In this document: piece after piece, positions 45,188 through 55,889 of the stretch | Layout of the letters: each line of letters begins with the position of its first letter | Position numbering within the stretch: position 1 is the stretch's first letter | Assembly (NCBI GenBank): GCA_030374805.1 | Contig: JARGSG010000068.1 | Coordinates: 186,001 to 250,000, forward strand | DNA length: 64,000 nucleotides | Origin: Gracilaria gracilis | Taxonomy: Eukaryota; Rhodophyta; Florideophyceae; Gracilariales; Gracilariaceae | Direction: 5' to 3' | Translations under genes and position numbers: made by a program | Notes under the pieces: generated by a model | Seen by the model: the letters and a program-made list of their open reading frames with translations, nothing else | What the model was told of the DNA's origin: nothing | The model's database searches: none

Positions 45188-45584
45188 TGTTGATCAGAAC
45201 GGGAGGGCGTAGAGCACTCGGTTGCAGTCGCGCGGTAGACTCAGCAGAGGCGAGCGAATAGGCACAAAGTACCTTGGAAGTCCCTCCAAGGATGCCTCTA
45301 AATCCGCTGCCTTTGCAGCTGATTCAGGTCTTTTATAGCCTCGTCCGGACGTGCTCCTAGGAAGGTGACAAAATGTATGGGTGGACTCTGACGTCAGGTT
45401 GCCGAACCAGAGTTACTATCTGGTCCAGATTCTTCGTACCTGGCATTTCTACACTCCTTTGTATTTTATATACGTTGCACTCCGTATAATTGCTGCACAT
45501 ATGCGTTCTGTAACCTGACGTCACCCACAGAACTACTCTGCTCTATGGTCGCAACGAAGGCGCTATTGCCTTTCGGCATCAACA
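45188..45584 (-). repeat. Ty3 derivative 3' LTR
   Basis: 397 bp, about 98% identical to 47914-48310. A purine-rich TATGGGGGAC (minus strand, 45585-45594) abuts it and fits a polypurine tract. Confidence 0.93.
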
Positions 45585-45612
45585 GTCCCCCATAGCTAAC
45601 ACCTGATGTTGG

Positions 45613-47714
45613 TTATTTTTTCTTGATGGCGCTGATTACGTTGCGCTGCCTTCGCGATCCAGACGTCTTGGTCTCATCAAGGTATTCCTGTAAAAGATCT
45701 GGAACGTCTTGCCTCAACGAGTTGTAATCTACCCGGTCCATCTCTTCGTCGGTGAACCCTTTCCATTTCACTAACAGCTCGACCTTGTTCTTCTGTCGGC
45801 GAATATCTTCGAAGTCTTCGATACCAAGCAGTTCATTGTCCTGATATGCCAAATGTTCCTGCAGCTCTTCAGACACTTGGTAGTCTTTGTTGCGGAATAG
45901 CTTTAATCGTCTTCCGTGAGCCAGCTCCTTCTTTCCAGTAACAAGGTTCTCCACTTCGAAGATGTGTTGTGCTCTACATTGCGTCACTCGAAATGGTCCC
46001 TGCCACCGTAGGCTTGTCTTTGCGCGAATGTTCTTCTGCGCAACCGCCTTGAGCACGTAACCACCTTCTGTGAAATCGATCGGCCGAACGCCAGTACGTC
46101 GGTTATGTGCGTCAACAGAGGCCTTGCGCTGTTTCCCCCCTTTGTTAGCGCAGTTGCGGTGAATTCTTCAAGCCCTGCCTGTAGTTTCTCGATGTTTAGA
46201 AGCGCCTTAGCACGGATACTGTCAATATCCTTGACGGTCACGATTCTTTCGTGGCTTCTAAGAATGGCAGCAAGAGGCGAGTCCTGTGGCAATCCAGTGA
46301 AAACAGTAAGCGGGCATTTTCCGTTGAGCTTCTTTGTCGGAGAACTGTTGAGTGCGGACTGAATGACTGGAAGTATAGTAGGGCATGCCGACTGCGGAAG
46401 TTGGAACTCCGACAATAACGCTCTGCACGTTCGAAGCAGTTCACGGCATACCACCTCTACTGAACCGTTGCTCCACGGGCAGTATGGTAGTGTAAAATGG
46501 TGATCTGCCTTAATCTTTTGCGATAGGGACTTCATGAGTTTGTTTTTGAAGTGACTCCCTTGGTCCGATATCCATGACCTCGCCACTCCGAAAGCGGCAA
46601 ACCAATCCGTCAGTGTTTCCGCGGTAGTCTCTGAATCGGCTTCCTCTGCACTTCTGAGCCACACGTAGCCGGAGAGGTCGTCTTTAACTATGAGCGTGTA
46701 CACTTTTCCCTTCTCACCCTTGTTCATGTAACAGTAGTCAAAATGCAACAGTTCGTTTGGCTTACTGGCATGCATTGTGTGCCCTAGCGGACGTGGAACG
46801 ACTTTGCCATAGCCGGTAGCAATACAGTGAATGCATGAATTCGTAAACTCAGTGGTGTGAGTTCGAAGGTCCTTCCACCAAAAATGAGTTGCTACTGTGT
46901 TGAACGTGGGGTCTGTGGCCCTGTGTCCTCCCTTCCCGGTGTGGGCTGCGATCAAGATTCGGAGCTGGAGATTTATGTCGTCCCCTGGGATCCATAATTC
47001 TCCTGTTTGCATCCTGAAAACGTCACCAGTCGTCTTGCAACGACTTGGAGGTGCACACGTTGTGTTGCGCTGCGACTTGATGATGTCTTGCATTGAAGGC
47101 CAGTCGTAGTTTTCGTTAACTCCAGGGTTGACTGGTGCTACCATCAATGCCCGAATGCGCCCGATCTTCGCTGGTGTCACCGTTCTTGCGGTTTGCACAG
47201 CCCATCGGGTAAGCATATCGGCCCACACGTTCCGTTCTCCTGGCACGTGTTCGATGGTGAACCGAAATCCGTTCAACTTCAGGGCCCAGCGAGTCAGTTT
47301 GTTGGCTGTATGCCGTGCTACACCGGGGTTACGACCATATGGATCGTAAATGTAAACCAAGTTTGCATGGTCAGTGTATATCGAAACAGTTCTGCCAACT
47401 ATGAGGTAGTCCAGTCTGCACATGGACTCAACGATAGCGAATCCTTCTTTCTCGGGTACGCTCCAACGTTCCGATGATCCACTGAAAGCACCAGATAAAA
47501 AACATAGTGGTTCGTGTGTCTGCTCCACGAGTGGTTTATCTTGTTCGTCTTCAGGAAACTGGGTCAAAATCCCGTCCCAGTGGGTATCGGATGCATCTGT
47601 GAAAAGACAGAGCTGGTACCGGTCCTTTGGAAGGGAAAGTTGGGTTGCGGCGGCTAGTTGATTTTTAACTTTATCAAAAGCCTCCTGGTGTTTGATATTC
47701 CAGTTGAGCTGCAC
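45613..47714 (-). pseudogene. RNase H - integrase - chromodomain of the Ty3 derivative, one homopolymer frameshift
   Basis: From the RT end (NIKHQEAFDKVKNQL) this reads into RNase H (CLFTDASDTHWDG, YTDHANLVYI) and a zinc-binding integrase head. The integrase core has all three acidic residues (LLHFDYCYM, ISDQGSHF, NGSVEVV). A missing base in a C6 run (46135-46140) shifts the frame. The second ORF (46056-45613) holds the integrase C-terminal barrel-like part and a chromodomain (VELLVKWKGFTDEEMDR). Apart from that run it is intact. Confidence 0.88.
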
Positions 47715-47716
47715 TT

Positions 47717-47869
47717 TCAGTAAGGCCTTCTTGGTTCGTTTCCAGAATTAACATCATCAACACGTTCGGTGTAAGCCGATAAATCCACTTCAAACTTGAT
47801 TAGCTCCGGCTGGGATGCTCCTTCCAGCGCCGGAGCTTGAATTGTATTGACAATACCGTACGACGACAT
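47717..47869 (-). pseudogene. truncated gag start of the Ty3 derivative
   Basis: ATG 47867-47869 begins a 50-residue gag N-terminus (MSSYGIVNTIQAPALEG). It runs into the deletion junction and stops at TGA 47717-47719. The frame of the RT thumb/RNase H overlaps it. Confidence 0.7.
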
Positions 47870-47913
47870 TGTGCCTTACGTCCGTCCTGTTACTCTTCGA
47901 TATCAAAGCGCTT

Positions 47914-48310
47914 TGTTGATCAGAACGGGAGGGCGTAGAGCACTCGGTTGCAGTCGCGCGGTAGACTCAGTAGAGGCGAGAGAATAGGCACAAAGTACCT
48001 TGGAAGTCCCTCCAAGGATGCCTCTGAATCCGCTGCCTTTGCAGCTGATTCAGGTCTTTTATAGCCTCGTCCGGACGTGCTCCTAGGAAGGTGAAAAAAT
48101 GTATGGGTGGACTCTGACGTCAGGTTGCCGAACCAGAGTTACTATCTGGTCCAGATTCTTCGTACCTGGCATTTCTACACTCCTTTGTATTTTATATACA
48201 TTGCACTCTGTATAATTGCTGCGCATATGCGTTCTGTAACCTGACGTCACCCACAGAACTACTCTGCTCTATGGTCGCAACGTAGGCGCTATTGCCTTTC
48301 GGCATCAACA
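47914..48310 (-). repeat. Ty3 derivative 5' LTR
   Basis: Partner of 45188-45584. CAAGT follows at 48311-48315. No TGG-type primer-binding site abuts it; the minus strand continues AAAGCGCTTTGATATCG, so priming may be non-standard. Confidence 0.92.
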
Positions 48311-50487
48311 CAAGTAACGAGATTTACGCGCACGCGCGCTGGCGGTGGCCAATGGTGCGTGGGAGGCGTGGCGCCGCGAGACAATTTTGCTGCATTGGCT
48401 GTTGCCGCGCGGCGCATCGGGTGCCGGAGCCGTTCAACGCTTGTCGCGCGCTGCCCGTTTCGCGTATCGGCCGCGTCTTCGTCACTTGGTCGTTTGCGCC
48501 GCCCCCACCCGCCCCCCCGCTCAACTCCCCGAGACTGCTTCTTCTTAACCGTAGTCAACGCCTGCGTCGCGTCATGTCCACTGCTGTTGGTGTTTCGTCG
48601 TCGTTCGTGACGCATCCACCTTCCACCGGTTGTGTTCCCTGTCGATGCAGAGGCAGAAGTAGATGTGCACGTGCCTGCAGATGGAGCCAGTAGTCCAACC
48701 GGGTTGAACAATACCTGTTTAAAAACACTTGTCAATGAGTGGTGGTACGTAACAATGGCAGCAGAACAAGAAGATCTGGCTTACCCTCCACGCGCACATT
48801 AGCAACGACGTTATGAGGGTCTCTCAAGAGCGAATTAATACAACTTTCATGACGAGATACATGAAGGATAGCGCACGAGTGCGGCTAGCTCATCATCGAG
48901 CGTGAGACCGAGTGTGAGCGTGAGCTCTCCACCAAGCATATCGGCTACCAATTCGTCGAGTGGGAACACGAGCGCCACAGTAATCACATGGGCTACCCAT
49001 ATTACAACTACGAGCCAGAACGCATCAACTAGTGGCTCATCAATCCCCTTTTCAAGTGTCACGTTGAGAGCATCATGAAGCGCATCATCAAGCTGGACTA
49101 CAAATATACATTCAAATCCCAAAATGAGTGTGTCGGCCTCCATGATTGTATCTCATTTTCGCACAGGGCTTCGCCGAAGCCCAGTGTGAGCCAGTCTCTT
49201 TCCGTCCTTCCAAGTGATGACCCGTTTGTTCCGTCATTTTCAATCGTCTCTGTGGCACCGAGGGAGCTGCTGCGACATAAGGATTGTAAGTGGGCGCATC
49301 GCGAATGGACAAATATCTATCTCATTTATGGCATTAAAGTGCTGCAGATAATCCAATCATGCGTTTTGTCCGTATGATACATCTGAAACATTGCGGTAAG
49401 CTGTCTGAAGCGGTGAACATTGCAGAGCGACTGGAAGAGCTGGCAGCCGATGGGCAGGATCATTCTGGGCTTTAGGCGAAGAACATTACAGCGGAAGCTT
49501 TTCATGGTGTTCAAAAGCGTGTGGGGGGTAGGAGAAGTGCGACCATTTGACAAGTAATTGGGCAGATAGGTAAAACCAATCTTTACAGAACTGGTTGCAA
49601 AGATGAGCGATGAAGATCTCTTAGAGATTATCGATTCCTACAACCCACGGGCTCGAAAGAGCTAGATTAAGGCGCATTTACAGATCGATTTTCCCATATC
49701 ATGAGCACCGACTTCACACAATTGGGTGTTCTTCGAGTCTCCATTACAACGCACTACAACAAGTTGACGACCACCATGCTGATCAGATTGCAATGCAAGG
49801 ATTGTGTTTTGTTGTTCATGCGCCAGTTTTTGAGCATTATAGACGTGAAACGTGCGACGTACCTCGTACACATCCGTCACTGTGTGAACTTCATAAACAC
49901 CCTGGCACTTGTCACTGGAATAGCTTGGATTACCTTCTTTCTCTCCCGCCGGTCTTATAAAAAGCTGCGCTTCTGTTGTGCACGCAGCAACGTCACCTTG
50001 AAGAGAAAAGTTGTTGACGAAATATCAAAGCTCACCTTCACAATAACCTGAGTCAGGTTACCTGACGCAGCAGGGTTAAATAGAATCAGTTTTGCCGCGT
50101 GGAAAATGCGTCCCATGCAGTATAATTTTGTGCGCATATGCGGCATACTGATGTTCGAATATGACATTATCATTAATGTTAGGGGTGTTACCACCCGAAC
50201 ACATCTCTATAAAAGCCGCTGCCAACCTGGTAGCGGTAACCTGAAGCAAGGCAAGCAAGCAAAAAGCGAAAGGTGTGCCCATCGTGTTTGCTGCTCCCAC
50301 TACCGACCTGTAACTAGTCAACAGCTTCTCTTTCAAGGACCGGCTTTTTACTGTTCGAAATCTTACTGCTGGAGGACTGCTTTCTTTTCTGATATCGACT
50401 TCGGGCATTCCAATTGTCTCTATCTTTGTGCTTCGACCGATATCGGCGAACTTTTTCAACATTTCGACTTCGCTTATCAACATTCAG
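48311..50487. other. no confident gene; GC-rich start and decayed ORFs
   Basis: 48330-48540 is GC-rich with many open frames that carry no motif. A plus-strand frame near 48640-48795 has coherent composition (TCLKTLVNEWWYVTMAAEQE) but no start and ends at TAG. The rest consists of short ORFs. It may be remains of a DNA element. Confidence 0.35.
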
Positions 50488-51009
50488 CTATGTGTTATTG
50501 CAAATCGTCTTGTGTGAAGTTCCAGGTAGAATCAAAGAAGCGCGCTTACATGTTGAGCTTTCTGCGGAAAGATCGGATCCAGCGAGACACATATAGTGCA
50601 CATGTTCGCTAAAACCTCTTCTTTTGGGAGCTTCCTGTGTCTGAACGTAGGCCATGAGCTTCACATTAGAGGGAACCATTTCTTCTAACACGTGAATATA
50701 ACTCTCCCCGTTTTCAGTTCCTAACTCTTTCTGTGTAGTAGCACGAGAAGTCTTCGCCCTTTGAGTGGTACAGGCATTCTGAACTGGATTCTTACACACG
50801 CTACACACAACACAACTTTCCAGCGACCTATCGAGTGCATGTTTTTCCTTGATAATGGTACTCGGGGGGGAGCCGCGAATGATATGAATCGCTTCTTGGC
50901 AGATCAAACAAAAATGGTTTGGATCAGAGCCAATTATGCCACCGACCACCCGGCACTTACTTCGACTTTCCTCAACACAAAAAACTTGCTGAGGCGGTAT
51001 TTCTGACAA
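50488..51009 (-). other. cysteine-rich ORF without start codon
   Basis: An open frame of about 170 codons on the transposase strand, with HFCLICQEAIHI and ESCVVCSVCKNPVQNAC, possible zinc-binding clusters. No ATG precedes them in frame. It lies 1 kb downstream of the CACTA-like transposase and may be an exon or accessory remnant of that element. Confidence 0.28.
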
Positions 51010-52046
51010 TATTGAACAGCTGGATTTGAGAGAAGAACAGCTCTGCTTACTTCTGAAGAAGAAGAGACAAACTTTCTTTCATGTCACTGATTTGGCGTAT
51101 GGTGAGCTCGCACAAACCCTTGGAAAGAATTACTCGCGTAACTGCGCTCCTCCAATGATGGTCAAGCAGTCGCGTAACCTGGACCGAAAACGCACCCAAT
51201 CACATTCGTCGAAAGTGAACAAATCAGGATGAACGTTAACATTTGATTCTCGACAAGAGAACGGAACTCAGTCGCTGCAGCAGCGAGCAATTTAAAGCAT
51301 GGTCCTCACAAAACACCTCCCGTTGCACCCAAGTTGTCGACGATCTCGAGCGCTTTATTACTCTATGCCAGTCCGTAAACTCGACAGAAAATGGCCTCTG
51401 AAAGTCCAATACGAAAGACTGTTGTCGTGCTTGGCACCATATCCATGTTACGAACCTTGGTGTCGTTGCGACATTGCAGTGTCCTATGTACCTCATCTTC
51501 TTTCACATTGAATACTCCATCCCCGTGTACGGAACTCTCATATATGACACACCATTGTCATGCTCTTCCATTCTCATGGCAATCTATTTGTAATTCTGGC
51601 ATAGCTTGGAGTTGTTCTCATTCACGGACTCTCTCTCCATTGATGACGAACGATATTTTGGCGTTACCTGCTTTGAGCACGGGTCTTGCAAACAGATTAT
51701 CATGGCATTGAACATCATGCAAACCTGTGTAAATCTAAAATGATACCTTTGGCGTACTACATTTTTTGATCCACGCTGTTGAGCTATATTCTGACGAAAA
51801 ACCGGAAAGACCTACGAATTACATGTTGTGCAGTCTGGCTGCCGGACCTATGTCTCCGCCCGGGAGCAGAACAAACTTTAGAGTGCACGAGAACAGTTCT
51901 GCTCCAATATCGGAGGTCGGCGACATTCACCAGTTTGGTTTCGATTTGCGTTCGATCAAGCATCTCTCGTGATGCTCATCCACCCTGGAGACGAACTGAA
52001 ATGATTTTGAACTAGAAGCCTATATATATTTCACCAGCGTGTGGTA
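51010..52046. other. 3' flank of the CACTA-like transposase, nothing recognised
   Basis: Only short ORFs. I looked for a CACTA terminal repeat on the plus strand and found none that pairs with the right flank. Confidence 0.35.
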
Positions 52047-55000
52047 TCATGATTCATCTATTGTCCCAGGGAGATACAAATCCGTACGGTTTCTTCTGTA
52101 CTTTGCGGACTGTTCAATGAAGTATCGTCGGTTGGATATATCCAGGTATCCTACCAAACGTGATATACGATGGGCTGGCTCAATGGTTACTTCTGTCCGA
52201 CGTCGGTCTCGTGTATACAGAATATCGAACTGTTTGTTGTATACACAACCATACTGCCAACGAATCTCGGCCAATGTTAACTTCAGTCTGACCCGCTGAG
52301 CATTTAGTTTCACTTCAAGCAAACCATCATATAATCCTTCAACGTAGCCGTAGTATAAGTCTATTGCATTGGATTCTTTCCGTTGTCCGTCGACTTGAGT
52401 CTCAGCAACACTTCTGGAATCGCAGTCTGTTTCACATCGCAGAAATTCTGCTGCATTACAACACTTTTGACGAGCTTGTGAAGCTGATCTCTTTTCTTTC
52501 ATTCGAAATGACTCTGTGGTTTCAACGGAGAATCTCCCTTTCCCTTTCATTATGTTTGCAGATTGATACCGTTTGAAAGTGATGACCTTATACTGGATAC
52601 CGTCGTAGTTGGAAAACTGGTGATTGAGAAATTTGGCAATGGCAGACCGGTGTTTGCTAGTCAAATCAATATTGACACCTGATCCTCGGCACTCTACACC
52701 TGTTCCATACTCTTCTCCATCTTCTGTCGTGCCCATAAAGGTGTGATTGTCGTCATTATCGATTGAGAGCGTTCGTTCGCCTGAGATGTTTGGGGCGAGC
52801 CCACCGTTCATTATTCGGAGGGCAAACAAAATATGGGTCTTATGAAACAAATGGGCATGGACGCTCCTCTTTGACGTCATACGTCTCCCCATATCTCCGA
52901 GCAATCGTTCAATGAGAAATTGAGATGTAATCGGAAGTGGCCCACATTGTCTCATGAGCTCTGGGAGATGAAGAATTGCGTGTGTGCTTGGAGTGAAGCA
53001 ATACGAGTCGGATATATCTCGGTAGAACCAAATAACAAATCTGGCATACAATTCTTCCAACACCTCTGTTAGCTCTGTCGAGACTAAGGCATCGCAACGG
53101 TACTGAAAGCAGAGGGAGATTGCTCTGGATGTTAGCATACATAAGCTGAGCACTTCATTCCGAGCCTTATGTCGGTGGAAAAATGGGATGATATATAGCT
53201 CTAAGTGTCGTTTCAGATCTTCAGCTTTGTACTTTTCTAAATCGCACAGAGGTAGTGGTGGTCGGCCCCAGAAGACCGGAATACCATCTCCACAACTTTC
53301 CATGTCTCTATTAACCCTGTCGAGATGCACCTGCGGCACACAGTACTCTGGCAACTCTTGGAACTTATCATGCCTAGAATGGCGCCCCAAAAGAAGTTTC
53401 AGAAGATGTTTTGTCCATCCCAATAATACCAGGTGCATAACATCGTAAGGAAAGCTGTACTCGAAGTCCAACGACAGATTTCGAGAACAACAGTCATTCT
53501 TAATACCGGTACGCTTTACGAGTGCTTTCCGTTCTGAGGAACGATCTCCAAGCACTTTCAAGGACTTCCAAACTGAAGTTATGTCGGTCTTATTGCGGTA
53601 TAAGTGGCATTCTACTCTTGTTATATCCCCGACTCTGTATATTCCTTCAACCGCACCAATTCTTCTGTGTGCAGCTTCTTGAATGATTCGTGCTGGGGTA
53701 CTACGAAGCGCGCATGAAGTCTTACATTCAGAGACATAAGTCTTACGCTTCAGGCAGAATCTGCAGAATACTGTACCTGTATGTCCGACATATCCTAGCA
53801 GCTTGGTGGCAGCCGGCCAATCAGCCGTAAAGAAAAGTACGTGAGATCGAACTGATCGAAGCTTTCCGTCGGCGCATTGAACTTGGACACCATCCTCTAA
53901 CTTCTTGAAGTCGAGCAAGATTTCATGCAGGAAGATTTCAAAGTATTCAGTCACGTGAGACCCAGGAACGACGCCAAGAATCAAAACATTGTTTGCTCGA
54001 GATCTTTCGGATGGATGGTAGTAGAGAACTGTACAAACGAGGGGCCATGAAGATATTGCATCTCCCCTTCTGTTCTTCGCACATTCAAAACCATCTGTGG
54101 AAAAGGACAGGAATATATTCAAGTTACTTTCCGGGTCTTCTTCACTCACCAACTGCTTGTAACACCTTTGGAACATCTCCTCATCGAAGTAATCATGTAC
54201 CTCCGATTCCTTCCCGCTTATGCTCTTATTCCGACAGGTCACATAACCTTCCAATAACTGACCAAATGATTGAGTGGCAGTGCACAGTGCCTCAATGGCA
54301 ACGGATGGTTTCATAAACCAAAACTTGGATCTTCCTTTCATGGATTTTGAACATATTGGGCATGAAGAAGTATTGCGAAGCTTCCCAGAGCAAACGGCAT
54401 GGCCATCTGGACACGTTCTTACGAATGACTTATGTGCCAGAGACTGACGAATAGCATGTTTTATCATGGACCGATAAGAAGACCGTGCTCTAATTGGATG
54501 TAATGGTAACATTCGTTCCATGTTTCTCTGCGATATTCCTGAGAGTTCTGCAGCGAATAAAAGCTCCTTTAATCTCCTAAATTCAGTTGTGACTATGTCA
54601 ACCCCCTCGTCTAAGTCAAGACTGCCTAGGTCCGACAAGGCTCCAGGCATATGAAGCACTTCACTGCTTGGTGTGATGGACATCGTGAAATTAACTGCCA
54701 AGTTCAAGCTTTCTACATTCCCGTCTTCTGCGGGTTCTGGCTGAGATGAATATCGAGTTGTGTTTTCGACGACTTTTGGCGCAGCTAGTTCTTCATTTGC
54801 GCTAGACTCTTCCTCTCCAGTCTCTGGCAGGAATGATGGAGTAATAACTTCGTCATTTTCACACACGTTGGAGCCATCAATGTCCGGATATAATTCGTTT
54901 TCTACAGTGTCCTTTCTTACGGTGGTGAATGTCGGTCGACATGCTTTTTCCTCTTCACCACCCTCCCATCTGCATCTTCGCTTTCTGGACGGAGATAGCA

Positions 55001-55133
55001 CCTGCACATTATCCCCTGAACCTATGAATTCCTCCCGATCATTTTCTACCGATTGAGAATTAATATTTGACCTCTCAAGATGCAGTTCCCAACTGCTTCT
55101 ACGACGGTGTGGTACATTGAAGGAATCTTCCAT
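52047..55133 (-). CDS. CACTA (EnSpm)-type transposase, intact
   Basis: ATG 55131-55133 (MEDSFNVPHRRRSS) gives 1028 uninterrupted codons. The first 200 residues are charged and serine-rich. A Cys/His cluster follows (CPDGHAVCSG, SSCPICSKS). The tnp2-like domain includes FLSFSTDGFECAKNRRG, SSWPLVCTVLYYHP, VLILGVVPGSHVTEYFEIFL, FTADWPAATKLLGYVGHTG with FCRFC, and FPYDVMHLVLLGWTKHLL. A DUF4218-like segment (THAILHLPELMRQCGPLP, SQFLIERLLGDMGRR) comes next. Family transposases act by a DDE mechanism on CACTA ends. The intact frame suggests recent activity or retention. Element ends were not found, so domestication cannot be excluded. Confidence 0.85.
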   Translation of the reverse strand: MEDSFNVPHRRRSSWELHLERSNINSQSVENDREEFIGSGDNVQVLSPSRKRRCRWEGGEEEKACRPTFTTVRKDTVENELYPDIDGSNVCENDEVITPSFLPETGEEESSANEELAAPKVVENTTRYSSQPEPAEDGNVESLNLAVNFTMSITPSSEVLHMPGALSDLGSLDLDEGVDIVTTEFRRLKELLFAAELSGISQRNMERMLPLHPIRARSSYRSMIKHAIRQSLAHKSFVRTCPDGHAVCSGKLRNTSSCPICSKSMKGRSKFWFMKPSVAIEALCTATQSFGQLLEGYVTCRNKSISGKESEVHDYFDEEMFQRCYKQLVSEEDPESNLNIFLSFSTDGFECAKNRRGDAISSWPLVCTVLYYHPSERSRANNVLILGVVPGSHVTEYFEIFLHEILLDFKKLEDGVQVQCADGKLRSVRSHVLFFTADWPAATKLLGYVGHTGTVFCRFCLKRKTYVSECKTSCALRSTPARIIQEAAHRRIGAVEGIYRVGDITRVECHLYRNKTDITSVWKSLKVLGDRSSERKALVKRTGIKNDCCSRNLSLDFEYSFPYDVMHLVLLGWTKHLLKLLLGRHSRHDKFQELPEYCVPQVHLDRVNRDMESCGDGIPVFWGRPPLPLCDLEKYKAEDLKRHLELYIIPFFHRHKARNEVLSLCMLTSRAISLCFQYRCDALVSTELTEVLEELYARFVIWFYRDISDSYCFTPSTHAILHLPELMRQCGPLPITSQFLIERLLGDMGRRMTSKRSVHAHLFHKTHILFALRIMNGGLAPNISGERTLSIDNDDNHTFMGTTEDGEEYGTGVECRGSGVNIDLTSKHRSAIAKFLNHQFSNYDGIQYKVITFKRYQSANIMKGKGRFSVETTESFRMKEKRSASQARQKCCNAAEFLRCETDCDSRSVAETQVDGQRKESNAIDLYYGYVEGLYDGLLEVKLNAQRVRLKLTLAEIRWQYGCVYNKQFDILYTRDRRRTEVTIEPAHRISRLVGYLDISNRRYFIEQSAKYRRNRTDLYLPGTIDES

Positions 55134-55889
55134 AGGCTTCAAGAAGATTACCAAGAGTTTCGATTGAACCGTATATCTAGTACTTCAGAAAAAACACAAA
55201 GCGTCTCAGGAGCAGAACGTAAGGAGCCCTAATAACCGAGTAGCACAATAGTACCTATCGTGCCTTCCTGGATTTCTAAACCAGTCGTAATATTTGGATT
55301 ACTGAGATTATGGCGCAATTAGGCCATGATTTTTGGGCTTTTTCAACATGTTCACGTTTTTAGATTCTTAACATCGCTTTATAATCCAAATTTCATCCTA
55401 GATTTGAGCGGAATTGGATTGAAAAGTACTTCAGACACCTCTTTCTCTTCATCTCCTCTACTCCGCGCGCTTTTCGGTTGACTTCACCAACATCCCATCA
55501 CTGTTCTTTGCAGCCAAGCACCGCGCTCCTACAAATGATGCCTTCCGTCCGACCAGCCATCGGATCCGACCTTCACCCCGACTCCCCTTTTCCTGAACAG
55601 TTCTTACCACTGTTCACTTGGTTTATTTCTTCGGAATCTTGTTCCTCTCTCGTTCATCTTGCGAAACCTTCCCCTCACCGAACAGGTACAACGCTTTTTA
55701 CCATTGCATACGTCCACTTCACACGTTAGCACATCACAAGCATTTCTCTTCTGCACGGTAAGTTTTTCACTCTTTCTACTCCTTTCGAACTTACGCGCAT
55801 GCATAATCAATGCATCTTCCCAATGCTGACGACTTCAGATATGCCCTACGGTTATACATTTCATATTCAACCAGACTACTCACTGTAAC
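55134..55889. other. bidirectional intergenic region
   Basis: About 750 bp between the transposase and the plus-strand basic protein gene, with no ORF of note. It is a likely shared promoter region if both genes belong to one element. Confidence 0.45.

Larger units (their letters stand above)
45188..48310 (-). mobile_element. Ty3/gypsy deletion derivative (non-autonomous)
   Basis: A 3123-bp element with 397-bp LTRs (45188-45584, 47914-48310) differing at about 8 positions. Ends are TGTTGAT...ATCAACA, with a CAAGT duplication (45183-45187, 48311-48315). Only 2.3 kb lies between the LTRs: the first 50 gag codons are joined directly to the end of RT, followed by RNase H, integrase and chromodomain. 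Clean LTRs and duplication imply that the deleted form itself transposed, using proteins supplied elsewhere, or that it was deleted soon after insertion. Confidence 0.93.

Noticed and set aside
49745..55300. CACTA terminal repeats for the transposase
   Set aside because: CACTA motifs occur (for example near 49747) but none has an inverted partner at a sensible distance.
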